A stretch of DNA of 64,000 nucleotides from Schaalia vaccimaxillae DSM 15804 (GCF_000420425.1 NZ_ATUX01000008.1:124001-188000); one strand, 5' to 3'; numbered from the stretch's first letter, positions 26,719 to 36,099 are shown. Numbers and translations: made by a program. Notes: generated by a model from the sequence alone, not told the origin.

Positions 26719-27519
26719 ATGTCGACTACCGCCAACCTTTCCTCTGTTCCTGGCCGCCCGGCCTCGTCGCCCTCGTCAACTTCCCCGGCAGCGCACCCCA
26801 CCCCGTCGAGTTTGCGTGCCTCTTTGTGGCCGCTCATCAAGCTCGACCTTCGTCACAGCTGGCATTACTGGGCGATCGCATTGGGCATTCAAGTAGTCAA
26901 CATCCTGATACCGGTGACGATCAGCGTCGTAAAGTCAGGCGAAGTCAAGATGTTTGCGGAACTGGGCGTGGCCCTCACCAATTGGGTGTTTGCCTGGTTC
27001 ATTATTTTCCTTATTGATGGGTTCGTCCAAGCAACGATGACAACTCCAGTGGGCACTTTGTCCGGTACAGGTTTAAAAGGTCAGAATCTGGTCGGCTGGT
27101 GTGTGTCGCTGATCCACATGGCTGGAGCAACCGTGGGGTGGGCGCTGCTAATGTTCTTCGGGCCACGGATACCGTCACCAGGCTTGAGCACCCCAGCCAC
27201 ATTAGAAACAGCGCTGGGCGGGCTGAAGAACACACCTGCCGAGGTTGTCTTGCATTTGTTTGCTGCCTGGCTTTTCTGGTTGGGGGCAATCGGCGCGAGC
27301 CGCGCCATTGGACACAGCTTCCGTTTCCACTGGCTGCCCGGGCTGCTCTTGACAATCGTGTGCGCAGCCGTGTTCATGTGCCTAGTGATCACAGCGGTGT
27401 TCTATGTAGTTGAAGGCATGATGCTCGGCATGTTCATTGCCAGTCTGGTGTTTTTGGCTGCGTTAGCGCCACTGTCCTTCATCCTTGGAAGCCGCGGCCC
27501 AATCCGCGCCTTCGGGTAG
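26719..27519 (+). CDS. ABC transporter permease
   Basis: 266 residues from the ATG at 26719 (GAGGAG 7 nt upstream; a TTG at 26704 is less likely). About six hydrophobic helices follow a Ser/Pro-rich N-terminus: near 55-75 (YWAIALGIQVVNILIPVTI), 90-110, 125-150, 185-205, 215-240 and 240-258. It has no solute-binding partner gene, which suggests an exporter or a resistance/stress ABC-2-like system. It is the last gene of the GntR operon. Confidence 0.85.
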   Translation: MSTTANLSSVPGRPASSPSSTSPAAHPTPSSLRASLWPLIKLDLRHSWHYWAIALGIQVVNILIPVTISVVKSGEVKMFAELGVALTNWVFAWFIIFLIDGFVQATMTTPVGTLSGTGLKGQNLVGWCVSLIHMAGATVGWALLMFFGPRIPSPGLSTPATLETALGGLKNTPAEVVLHLFAAWLFWLGAIGASRAIGHSFRFHWLPGLLLTIVCAAVFMCLVITAVFYVVEGMMLGMFIASLVFLAALAPLSFILGSRGPIRAFG

Positions 27520-27588
27520 GTGAGAATCAGGGTCGCCGGTAGGTTTGCCTCTCTGCCGAGCCCCCTCGCCCCCGATCCCCCTCTCCGC

Positions 27589-27656
27589 CGAGAGCAGACT
27601 TTATGCGCAAAAATCACTGATTTTCACGCGAAAAACGACCATAAGGTCTGTTCTCG
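27589..27656. repeat. Long imperfect inverted repeat with nested hairpin
   Basis: Outer arms 27589-27605 (CGAGAGCAGACTTTATG) and 27640-27656 are complementary at 15 of 17 positions. Between them a smaller hairpin pairs GCGCAAAAATCA with TGATTTTCACGC. It lies between the permease stop and the hydrolase start. It could be a terminator for the ABC operon, an operator, or a miniature repeat. Confidence 0.45.
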
Positions 27657-27693
27657 ACAAAAGGGGACGATAGCCGCAGAGGCTGGGCCGATC

Positions 27694-27699
27694 TACCCT
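27694..27699 (+). promoter_or_regulatory. Probable -10 box of a leaderless hydrolase promoter
   Basis: TACCCT ends 6 nt before the ATG at 27706, again the leaderless spacing seen elsewhere in the window. It supports 27706 rather than the upstream in-frame codons as the start. Confidence 0.4.
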
Positions 27700-27705
27700 G
27701 GAGCC

Positions 27706-28788
27706 ATGTCCACTATCGATGTCATGGCTCCGTGGGGCAAGGTCGGCCCGCCACCATTGGGCGAGTGGCGCGAAGATCTGCTCGGGCAGGCTTTCCAGTC
27801 CCGAACCATCGAGTTACTCCCCGATGCTGAGGGTGACAATGTCGCCACCCTCATCAAATACCGGCCGCATAAAGATCCACTTGCCCCCACCGAAGCCACG
27901 GGTTTCCCCAGATTCATCGTCCTGTACATTCACGGGCGCAACGACTACTTCTTCCAGACCGAGGCAGCCCGCCGCCTCGCCTTGGCCGGTGCCACCTTCT
28001 ACGCCCTCGACTTGCGAAAATACGGGCGTTCTTTGCGTCCCTGGCAGTCAATCGGGTACGTCGATGACTTGACGGTTTACGACGAGGAAATCGGCGAAGC
28101 GCTAGAGATCATCCGCAGCGAGCAAGGCAAACTCCCACTCGTCCTCGTCGGCCATTCGACCGGCGGGTTGATCGCAACCCTGTGGGCTCACCGCCACCCG
28201 GGAGCCGTGCGCGCCCTCGTCTTAAATTCTGCTTGGCTTGAAATGCAGACTCTGGCGAGCTTGCGCGAAGCAATGCAACCAGTGATTGGCCGCATTGCCG
28301 CGCGCAACCCGATGCTCGAAATTATGAGTTCAGGCGGGCCTGGCACCTATGGGCGGTCCACCACCGATGGGTGGGCGGGCTCTGGTTTCTCCCTCCCCAA
28401 GCGCCTCAAGGGGTACGAGGACGATCCGGCTGTCGTCGGCTGGGATTTTGCGCGTGAGTGGAAGAGGCCTGAGTCCTATCCGGTTCCCGCGAAGTGGTTG
28501 GATGCGATCATGCTGGGCCATGAAATCGTTGAGAAGCGGGTGCATTTGGAGTGCCCTGTTTTGTCGATGATGTCCACGTCGTCGTACTTGGACGAGGCGT
28601 GGGATGAGCGGGCTTTTTCGTCTGACACGGTGTTGGATGTGCGCGTGAATGCGGAGAGGTCTGCGAATTTGGGCGATTTTGTGACGATTGCGCGTTTTCC
28701 AGGCAAACATGATTTGTTCTTGTCCGATCCGGATGTGCGTGAGGCTGTGTATTCCTTTATGGATCGGTGGTTGTGCGCTTCGGTGTGA
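27706..28788 (+). CDS. Alpha/beta hydrolase (lysophospholipase-like)
   Basis: 360 residues. The oxyanion region is FIVLYIHGRNDYFFQ, the nucleophile elbow is LVGHSTGGLIATLWAH, and the late catalytic His is in FPGKHDLFLS. A segment of aromatic/Gly-rich sequence (MSSGGPGTYGRSTTDGWAGSG) probably forms the lid. This is the serine-hydrolase build of monoglyceride-lipase or lysophospholipase-like enzymes; the substrate is unknown. There is no signal peptide, so it is cytoplasmic. The frame extends to 27520, but that part runs through the inverted repeat and is not family-like. Confidence 0.85.
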   Translation: MSTIDVMAPWGKVGPPPLGEWREDLLGQAFQSRTIELLPDAEGDNVATLIKYRPHKDPLAPTEATGFPRFIVLYIHGRNDYFFQTEAARRLALAGATFYALDLRKYGRSLRPWQSIGYVDDLTVYDEEIGEALEIIRSEQGKLPLVLVGHSTGGLIATLWAHRHPGAVRALVLNSAWLEMQTLASLREAMQPVIGRIAARNPMLEIMSSGGPGTYGRSTTDGWAGSGFSLPKRLKGYEDDPAVVGWDFAREWKRPESYPVPAKWLDAIMLGHEIVEKRVHLECPVLSMMSTSSYLDEAWDERAFSSDTVLDVRVNAERSANLGDFVTIARFPGKHDLFLSDPDVREAVYSFMDRWLCASV

Positions 28789-28846
28789 AGCAGGATGTGA
28801 CTGGAGCGGCACGCTCACGGCGGGTCCGCGCGCTCATACTTCCGGT

Positions 28847-28886
28847 TGTGCGTCCCTCGCGGAAGTTTTGGGCGTCCCTCGCGGGG
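28847..28886. repeat. Inverted copy of the 44-nt intergenic repeat
   Basis: The reverse complement matches units at 25268-25355: it contains CGAGGGACGCCCAAAA followed by a CGAGGGACGCACA end. It directly abuts the stop codon of the minus-strand gene that ends at 28887 and lies between convergent genes. Confidence 0.6.
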
Positions 28887-30140
28887 TTAGGCGCCGTGGC
28901 GACCTCGGCCGGTGTGCCGGGGAACGCCCTCGTACTCGCGGACGATTTCCACATTGACCTCATTGAGGGATTCAGCCAAAGTTGGGCCCTGCCTGTCGGC
29001 CAATCGCAGCTCCGCCCAACCGTCAAGCGCGCCGTATCCAACGAAATCCATGAATTCTTCGGGAGTTGAAAACTCCACCCCGGTCGCACGAATCAGCCCG
29101 TCGGCAGTCAGGAATACATCCTCGGGAAGACCCAGATCTGAGTGAGCAACCAGCGGCACTTCCTCGCCAATGATCTGTCCGAGGGCGCGGATTCCTTCTT
29201 CATTGCGTTCCAAGACGGGAACACCGGCTTGTCGAGCAGCGCTCACCTGCGGCGACTCTTCGGGGGCATCAGCAGCGGAGTATCCGGCAATGTCGAAAGC
29301 GGCAGCCGTTGCATCGGTCGATTGTGCCGACGATTCTGGCGTGTCCGTTTCAGCGTCGCTTTCCTGCCAGTCAGCAGCAACGCCGGTCTGCGAAGCCTTC
29401 GCAGATTCGCCGTCCTGCTCGCTCGTCACGTCAGTTTGAGTTTGAGAAACGGGTTCAGCCTGGTCTTTAGCAGCGATCTCAACCGGCGACTCGGGTGCGG
29501 CCTCGTCATCGTCAATATCGACCGAAGTAATCTGAGGCATCTGCCCGGATTGGCCGAGCACCACCTGCGGAGCATGACTGTACAGGCGCGGTCCAACTGC
29601 CTGCACTTCGAGGAATTTGCGCCCATTCGACATTTGGCGGAGGTTCATCTCGTGAACCTCAACGCCAGAGCTGGCCAGCACGTCAAGAGCTGGGCGTACT
29701 TGCGGATCGATGGAGCCTACGACCATGACGAGGCGGGGGCCGGGTCCAGACGCTGGAGGCATGGAATCGCGGAACTGGATCCACCCGGTTTTGAAGCCTT
29801 CCACCCCGGAGGGATATTCCGCAGCCAAATCAGACCACGACAGTGCGGCCGTTTCAGCTAAGCGCGACAATGACGCAATAAGCGTTTCAGAGTCGAGGTG
29901 GGACACGACTTCAAGGGAGACAACCTGGCCGGTCGAGTCAAGGGCAGTCAGCCGCGGAGTTCCGTCGTCTTCGGCGCTGCGCGACATGTCCCGCCACGTA
30001 ATTGGGAAAAGTGGGCGAGAAACGATTTCGAGGGCCTGACTACAAATTGCATCGACGAGGTCGGGGGTGATGCCGTCGGAAACCGGGTAGCCGAATTGCG
30101 CTGGGATGAGGTGACCGTCCTCGAACTCGAACAGAGCCAT
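28887..30140 (-). CDS. Unknown acidic protein (417 aa)
   Basis: 417 residues from the ATG at 30140, which has GGGGAGGTG 7 nt upstream; the in-frame extension to 30182 lacks this. The N-terminal domain (about 1-200) is globular and contains VVSLEVVSHLDSETLIASLSRL and LVMVVGSIDPQVRPALDVL. A very acidic, Ser/Ala/Gln-rich linker (about 205-310) joins it to a small C-terminal domain (ATGVEFSTPEEFMDFVGYGALDG). No family recognised. No signal peptide or TM helix. Confidence 0.6.
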   Translation of the reverse strand: MALFEFEDGHLIPAQFGYPVSDGITPDLVDAICSQALEIVSRPLFPITWRDMSRSAEDDGTPRLTALDSTGQVVSLEVVSHLDSETLIASLSRLAETAALSWSDLAAEYPSGVEGFKTGWIQFRDSMPPASGPGPRLVMVVGSIDPQVRPALDVLASSGVEVHEMNLRQMSNGRKFLEVQAVGPRLYSHAPQVVLGQSGQMPQITSVDIDDDEAAPESPVEIAAKDQAEPVSQTQTDVTSEQDGESAKASQTGVAADWQESDAETDTPESSAQSTDATAAAFDIAGYSAADAPEESPQVSAARQAGVPVLERNEEGIRALGQIIGEEVPLVAHSDLGLPEDVFLTADGLIRATGVEFSTPEEFMDFVGYGALDGWAELRLADRQGPTLAESLNEVNVEIVREYEGVPRHTGRGRHGA

Positions 30141-30301
30141 CGGCTCACCTCCCCTTTTTGCGCTGTGCACATGCGCGCCCATTATCCCACAGGAGGATCG
30201 CTATGGTATTGAGCCACGGCGTTTAGATGATTTTGTTAGGGTTTCCGCAAGCGGGGGCGCGCCGTTGGGCGGAGAAGTTAGCGAGGAGCACGGGGGCATC
30301 T

Positions 30302-30682
30302 ATGGCCGACATTGACATCGTCGCAGGAGACTTGGAAGTACTGTCCGCGTCGGCCCGCGCGGTTTCCGAGGATTTGGATGCCATTGACATTGACTCCATC
30401 CTCAGCCAGGTCGCGATGTCGATGAGGAATTCTTTGTCGGCTTCAACAGCAATGCAGGCTGCTTCGACCGTGGACAGTTCTCTATCGTCTGTTGCGAAAG
30501 AATTGTCGCGATTCTCCGCCAATGTCACGGCGTCGATCCAGATGTTTTCCTCGAACGAGGATGCAGCATCCTCCCGTTTTCATGCTGTCGGTTTGGATTC
30601 CTCTTCCACTTCTGGTTCGGGTTCTTCGGTCGCGCCTGTTTCGACTCCGGTCTCGGCATATCTCATTAGAAGGCTCGGTTAG
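30302..30682 (+). CDS. Small ESX-like T7SS protein
   Basis: 126 residues from the ATG at 30302. Two helices rich in Ala/Ser/Leu (about 8-25 and 35-90) and a Ser-rich C-terminal tail. It has no W-x-G, as in EspC/DUF2580-type or other WXG-superfamily partners. It lies 2 nt upstream of the frameshifted hydrolase gene, in a small protein / large protein / lipoprotein cassette like the one at 42042. The assignment to T7SS rests on fold-level pattern and context. Confidence 0.6.
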   Translation: MADIDIVAGDLEVLSASARAVSEDLDAIDIDSILSQVAMSMRNSLSASTAMQAASTVDSSLSSVAKELSRFSANVTASIQMFSSNEDAASSRFHAVGLDSSSTSGSGSSVAPVSTPVSAYLIRRLG

Positions 30683-30684
30683 TC

Positions 30685-32315
30685 ATGGCACAGTGGGGTG
30701 ACATTGTCACGTGGGAGAATTCTGGGCTCGCTACCGCGTCTCAATCCCTGCTCAGCGAACGTCAGAAAGCTCTTGATGCTGCTTTGGACACTCAACGCGC
30801 TCTTAATGCGATTCAGTCTGAGGGCGAAACTGTTGATGCGATGAAGGCTCAGTTGCGTGAACTCATCGTGGAGTTGGATGCCAGGGTTAATGAGCTGTCA
30901 GAACTCATGATGGCTACCGCTGCGGCCAGTGATGGTGTTTCCAATGTTGAGGCTTTGGTGGCAAAAGCTCAGGGGCTAGCTGCAGAGGGCGGTTTTTCGA
31001 TTCAAGCGGATGGTTCAGTATCCGGGTTTACGGTCGGGATCAGCAGCACAATGCGAACTTGGCGTCGAAGTATTACGCCTTAACGCACGCTGTTGCAGAC
31101 GCTATCGCCGAAGCTACTTCCGTAGATTCGGCGTATAACGCCCGTTTGAAGGCTGTAGCCAATGGCACCTATGTGTCCACGGAGACTCATTTGTCTACCA
31201 GCCCTGGTTTGGATGATCGTCCGGATTCGTCTTGGTCAACCACCGAGGTCGCAATGTGGTGGGCGGCGCTCGACGTTGCAGACCAGAAGGCGCTCATGGC
31301 TGATCCGTTCAATTGGGAGTTGCTTGGAAACACTGACGGTTTGCCCGCCGCAGTGCGTGATGCGGCGAATCGCAAACGCTTACCCGGCATGATTGATGAT
31401 GCTCAACGTGAATATGATGCAGCGAAAACAAAGTGGGATGAGATCTCGAAAGATTTTGAATTGTCGTCTGAGCAGATGAAATCGTATTACGACGCGTGGT
31501 TGAAGGCGGAGGAACGTTTGACTGAGCTTCGGACTGTGGAATCTACGCTCACGCTTTCTAAGAGCAGCGATCCTCTGTCGCTGCTTGTTTTGGACGGGAC
31601 ATCTGGTGAGCGCCTCAAGGCTGCTGTAGCCGTGGGCGATGTTGATTCCGCGAAGCATGTCGCAACTTTCGTTCCGGGAATGACAACAAATGTCACTGAT
31701 TCTTTGGCGGCATACACCACCGACATGGTTCGACTACGCAAAGCAACAGCGGACAACATATACGGCGTCTCGAGAAGCGACGTCGGGACGATAGCCTGGC
31801 TAGGCTACGACGCACCTCAGTCAGTATTATCGGCGGCGATGACTCAAAAAGCTCATGCAGGAGCGAATTCTCTCACTCCATTCTTGGAAGGCATGAATGC
31901 TTCACGAACTACCAGTGGGACAGATCCGCATCTGACCCTCCTAGGACATTCCTATGGGTCAACAACATCAGGTTTTGCGATGTCGCAGATGGATGCCGAT
32001 GTTGTGGACGATTTCATTATGTTCGGCTCACCGGGCTCAGGTGTGCAGTCAGTGAGTGAGTATGCGATTGATCAGGGGAGTGTATTCGTTTCCGGAGTTC
32101 CCGAAGGTGATTGGGTCCAGGGTGTGGGGCCTGACGCTGCGTTTGGTATAAACCCCATGAGGTTGGAGGGTGTAGAACACCTCTCCAATGACGCAACAGG
32201 GTCTGCTAATTATCAAGACTTTGGGTTCGATCCTTTTAGGAATCATTCAACATACTTGGATGATGACACGCAGACTCTGTATGACATTTCCAAAGTGGTA
32301 GGAGGTCGACGATGA
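30685..32315 (+). pseudogene. DUF1023-type alpha/beta hydrolase, frameshifted
   Basis: Two frames make up one protein. The first (30685-31083, 132 codons) is a helical WXG-like N-terminus ending in family-like GFSIQADGSVSGFTV. It then runs off into an unrelated 15-residue tail. The second frame continues with DQQHNANLASKYYALTHAV from about 31038 to 32315 and holds the hydrolase domain: GYDAPQSVLSAAM, nucleophile elbow LLGHSYGSTTSG, FGSPGSGV and the late GVEHLSNDATGS. Restoring one G in GTCGGGATC (31033-31041) joins them into a ~540-residue product. The TTG at 31059 has no Shine-Dalgarno sequence, so separate translation of the second part is unlikely. It could be real decay, slippage or a sequencing error. 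Confidence 0.75.
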
Positions 32316-32920
32316 AAGCCTTGCGCATAGGTACTCTCACTGTCGCTGCAGGGCTCGTCTTATCTGTTCTTGGCGGCTGTGCATTTAAGGAGGACAAAGT
32401 GGGTTTGTGGAGTTCAGATGGAGAGATTGATTTTGAGCAGCGCCAAACAATCGAAGACTACCAAACCATCACAGAACCATTAATCACCGCCTTCGTTGCA
32501 GACCTCGCCAAACACAACGGAGGGCTAGTCCGATACTACGACGATCCAGGGCTAGGAGGGTGTGGACGCCTCGATGTGGACGGATGGGTAATCGACAGCC
32601 GGTCGTATCGTCTACCAATCGTTGATGAAGACACTGTCATCCGGCTAGCGGACAAACACCTCGTCCCCGCAGGACTGACAGTTCCAAGCCAAGCCAGATC
32701 ATCAAAACCAAACGACAATGTCAACCTCACCTGGAAAGACACCCAAAACGGCGGCTACGTCTCCGTCACCCTCGTACCTGATCACCAAGGGATGAGTATT
32801 TCTTACGCTTCAGGATGCCGCCCCTCCGACGGAACAACCACCCAGCCCGACCAATTCCACCCCAACCGCGACACCGACTCCGCCTTCACTAACCTCACCG
32901 TCGAAGTCCTAGAAGAATAA
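32312..32920 (+). CDS. Secreted lipoprotein of a T7SS cassette
   Basis: 202 residues. A basic start (MKALRIG), a hydrophobic helix and the lipobox VLGGC (Cys at residue 23) mark a lipoprotein. The mature part is acidic at first, then a mixed alpha/beta domain with a second Cys pair (GGCGRLD, ASGCRPS) and GGYVSVTLVPDHQG. The start overlaps the hydrolase stop by 4 nt, so it is cotranslated with the T7SS hydrolase. Family not recognised. By analogy with other secreted-toxin loci it could protect the envelope from its neighbour (inference). Confidence 0.7.
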   Translation: MKALRIGTLTVAAGLVLSVLGGCAFKEDKVGLWSSDGEIDFEQRQTIEDYQTITEPLITAFVADLAKHNGGLVRYYDDPGLGGCGRLDVDGWVIDSRSYRLPIVDEDTVIRLADKHLVPAGLTVPSQARSSKPNDNVNLTWKDTQNGGYVSVTLVPDHQGMSISYASGCRPSDGTTTQPDQFHPNRDTDSAFTNLTVEVLEE

Positions 32921-33036
32921 ACTTCCGCCGCCGGCATTCGATCTTTGCCTGGGCGCAGGCGACACCTGCGTTCAGCTAAGCGTCCGCACTTTGATTGATC
33001 CAACTTTGCCTCCGGTCACATGCCAGAATCGAAGCT

Positions 33037-36000
33037 ATGAGCAACGCCGACCTCATCAACGCCAACATGCGATCACGGTCGGCCACGCCCGCTGATCCCA
33101 ACCCTGCCAACGGCACGCAGACTCTTCAGGCGGACGCGCCCTCGGACCCTCGCAATGACGCGCGCGTCGCTACCTTCCTTGATTCTCTGATCCAAGCGAT
33201 CGAAGGGGAAGTTGATAGCGATATTGGCACGCGTTCGCGCTATTCCACCGATGCTGGCTTGTATCGCATCCCTCCCCTGGCAGTCGTGTTCCCTCGCAGC
33301 GTTGACGACGTTGTCACGACGTTGGATCTGTGCCGCAGGCACCAGATTCCCGTCACCACGCGAGGCGGTGGCACCTCGTGCTCAGGCAATGCTATTGGCC
33401 CCGGCATCATTATTGAGTTCACTCGCCACCTCAACCGCGTCCTGTCCATCAATGCCGAAGAGATGACTGCGGTTGTCGAACCGGGCTGCATTGAATCAAC
33501 CCTGCAAGAAGCAGCGAAAGAATACGGGCTGCGTTTCGGTCCCGATCCGTCAAGTCAGAACCGGGCCACCATCGCAGGGATGATTGGCAATAACGCCTGC
33601 GGACCTCATGCGACCGCTTGGGGGCGCACCTCGGATAACATCGTCTCCCTGGATTGCATCGACGGCACCGGCAGACGATTCACTGCTTCAACCCGCCACG
33701 ATGCGCGGCTGCCTGAAGTTTCCGGTTTGGCCGGCCTCATTGATTCTCACCTTGCGCTCATCCGAACTGAACTTGGTTCCTTTGGCCGTCAAGTTTCGGG
33801 TTATTCCCTGGAGCATCTCACCCCGGAAAAGCACCGGAATCTTGCGGCCATGCTGGTGGGAACCGAAGGCACGTTGGTGACGATTCTGTCGGTTACGGTG
33901 CGTCTGGTTCCTCTGCCGACTGCGCCCGTCCTCGTGGCCCTGGGATATTCGGACATGATTGCCGTGGCCGACGACGTTCCCACTTTGCTCGCCCACTCCC
34001 CTCTTGCAGTTGAAGGCTTGGACCGTCGGCTTGTGGACGTTGTTCGCCACCACAATGGGCCAGGCGCGGTGCCCGAGCTTCCCGCGGGTGAAGGGTGGCT
34101 CATGTGCGAGGTCGGCGGGGATTCACCCGAAGATTCTCTGGCACGCGCCTACGCACTGGCCGAGGCCGCCCATACTGATGCTGTCGCCGTGTACCCGCCG
34201 GGCGAGGATGCTGCCCGCCTGTGGCGAATCCGCGCTGACGGTGCTGGTTTAGGCGGCCGCACCCCCTTTGATCCTGCGACTGGTGCGGGTAATGAGCAGG
34301 CGTGGCCGGGTTTTGAAGACGCGGCTGTTCCCCCGCAGAATCTGGGCAATTATCTGCGTGATTTCACCGCGCTCATGGAAGAGTTTGGCATTGACGGCCT
34401 GCTCTACGGCCATTTCGGAGATGGGTGCGTCCACATCCGCCTCGACTTCCCCATCGATACTGACGAGGGCGTCGCCCACACCCGCCGTTTCCTTGAGCGC
34501 GCGGCCACAGTGTGTGCATCTCATGGCGGGTCGGTGTCTGGAGAGCACGGTGATGGTAGGGCTCGTGGCGAGTTGTTGCGCTTCATGTATTCGCCGGACA
34601 TGCTTGACCTATTTGCCCAGGTCAAAGGGTTGTTTGATCCGGAGAATCTGCTCAATCCTGGAGTCCTCACAGCCCCCATGTCGCCGCACGAGGCCACTAA
34701 ACGTCAGGCTGTTCGCCAAGCTGAGACTGCTACCAGTAGCCAAGACCCTCAGCCTGGCATTGACCTCGTCGATCATTTCTTACGACGCCCTGCTTCCCGC
34801 TCGCTCCCAGCTGACGGGGGTTTCGCATTCCGCGAGGATCACGGGGATTTTGCTGCCGCGGTTCACCGCTGCACGGGCGTGGGTAAGTGCCGGGCCAGTG
34901 TGTCGGGGACATTCATGTGTCCGACGTGGCGGGCCAGCAAGGACGAAAAGGACGTCACACGAGGGCGCGCCCGCACCTTGCAGGATGCGGCCAACGGGCA
35001 GTTGATCGGCGCGATTGATTCGCCGGAGGTTCTTGAAGTCCTGGACCTGTGTTTGGCATGTAAAGCCTGCTCGTCAGATTGTCCGGCAGGTGTCGATATG
35101 GCCCGCTATCGATCTGAGGTGTTGTTCCGTCGTTACCGGGGCAAGATTCGTCCTTTGACTCATTACACCTTGGGGTGGTTGCCGAGGATTACGCGCCTGA
35201 CAGCTAAGATTCCTGGTGTTGCTGCCATTGGTAACGCTGTCTTGGGTGTGAAAGCCATCAGGTCTTTGGCTTTCGGCATGATTGGTTTGGATACGCGCCG
35301 CCCAATGGTTCACCTGCAATCGGGGACATTTAGCCGGTGGGCGCGCAAACAGGGGTTGCAGCGCAGCGACGCCCCGGCTTCTCCTACAGACCCGCAGGGA
35401 CGCCGGTACATCGTGGTGTGGGCAGATTCTTTCAGCCAGGCGTTAGATGACCAGGGCGCGCGTTCTATCGTGTCGGTTTTGGAGGCCAACGGTTTTGCAC
35501 CCATCGTCGCCTCGGATGTGTGTTGTGGGCTGACGTGGATCACTACCGGACAGTTGACGGGAGCCAAGAAGCATCTGACGCAGGTTCTGGACGCTTTCGC
35601 TCCTTTTGCTGCCAACGGCATTCCGATTGTGGGAGTCGAGCCGTCGTGTACGGCTGTTTTGCGTGATGACCTGTTGGATTTGCTGCCTGATGATCCTCGT
35701 TCGACGTTGATTTCACAATCGACTCGAACCTTGGCTGAGATCCTGGGTGAAGTTCCCGCCGCCAGCCGCCACCTGCCTGATCTGACGGGTGTGGAGATTG
35801 TGGCTCAGCCTCACTGCCACCACTATTCGGTCATGGGCTGGGACGCTGACGAGGAGCTCCTGAAATCTTTGGGTGCCACCGTTACGCGTTTGAGTGGTTG
35901 CTGTGGCCTGGCAGGAAACTACGGCATGGAAAAGGGTCATTACGAGATGAGTGTGGCCGTGGCTGAAAATGAGTTACTTCCCGCCCTCGATGCTCACCCT

Positions 36001-36099
36001 GATGCGGTGTATCTGGCGGATGGCTTCTCGTGCCGAACGCAGGCTCAGACGCTGGCTGATCGCGGCGGAGTGCATTTGGCGACGCTGTTGAATGGGTAA
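33037..36099 (+). CDS. FAD-binding and Fe-S oxidoreductase (YdiJ/D-2-hydroxyacid dehydrogenase type)
   Basis: 1020 residues from the ATG at 33037. Residues ~75-290 are a PCMH FAD domain (VTTRGGGTSCSGNAIG, IAGMIGNNACGPHATAWG), and ~290-560 an FAD-linked oxidase C-terminal domain (YGHFGDGCVHIRLDFP, SGEHGDGRARG). Then come two Fe-S cysteine clusters (CTGVGKCRASVSGTFMC and CLACKACSSDCPAGVD) and a CCG-type domain (CCGLTWIT, SGCCGLAGNYG). This is a membrane-peripheral dehydrogenase for a D-2-hydroxy acid, such as D-lactate or D-2-hydroxyglutarate, feeding electrons to the quinone pool. The substrate is not fixed by sequence. CAGAAT 7 nt upstream of the ATG may be a leaderless -10. Confidence 0.88.
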   Translation: MSNADLINANMRSRSATPADPNPANGTQTLQADAPSDPRNDARVATFLDSLIQAIEGEVDSDIGTRSRYSTDAGLYRIPPLAVVFPRSVDDVVTTLDLCRRHQIPVTTRGGGTSCSGNAIGPGIIIEFTRHLNRVLSINAEEMTAVVEPGCIESTLQEAAKEYGLRFGPDPSSQNRATIAGMIGNNACGPHATAWGRTSDNIVSLDCIDGTGRRFTASTRHDARLPEVSGLAGLIDSHLALIRTELGSFGRQVSGYSLEHLTPEKHRNLAAMLVGTEGTLVTILSVTVRLVPLPTAPVLVALGYSDMIAVADDVPTLLAHSPLAVEGLDRRLVDVVRHHNGPGAVPELPAGEGWLMCEVGGDSPEDSLARAYALAEAAHTDAVAVYPPGEDAARLWRIRADGAGLGGRTPFDPATGAGNEQAWPGFEDAAVPPQNLGNYLRDFTALMEEFGIDGLLYGHFGDGCVHIRLDFPIDTDEGVAHTRRFLERAATVCASHGGSVSGEHGDGRARGELLRFMYSPDMLDLFAQVKGLFDPENLLNPGVLTAPMSPHEATKRQAVRQAETATSSQDPQPGIDLVDHFLRRPASRSLPADGGFAFREDHGDFAAAVHRCTGVGKCRASVSGTFMCPTWRASKDEKDVTRGRARTLQDAANGQLIGAIDSPEVLEVLDLCLACKACSSDCPAGVDMARYRSEVLFRRYRGKIRPLTHYTLGWLPRITRLTAKIPGVAAIGNAVLGVKAIRSLAFGMIGLDTRRPMVHLQSGTFSRWARKQGLQRSDAPASPTDPQGRRYIVVWADSFSQALDDQGARSIVSVLEANGFAPIVASDVCCGLTWITTGQLTGAKKHLTQVLDAFAPFAANGIPIVGVEPSCTAVLRDDLLDLLPDDPRSTLISQSTRTLAEILGEVPAASRHLPDLTGVEIVAQPHCHHYSVMGWDADEELLKSLGATVTRLSGCCGLAGNYGMEKGHYEMSVAVAENELLPALDAHPDAVYLADGFSCRTQAQTLADRGGVHLATLLNG

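Noticed and set aside
25268-28886. Insertion sequence or composite mobile element bounded by the 44-nt repeats
   Set aside because: The copies are in inverted orientation but enclose only ordinary genes; no transposase or target-site duplication is visible.
31059-31083. TTG at 31059 as a true start of a separate hydrolase gene
   Set aside because: No Shine-Dalgarno sequence, and family-like sequence continues upstream of it in the same frame; a frameshift within one gene explains the data better.
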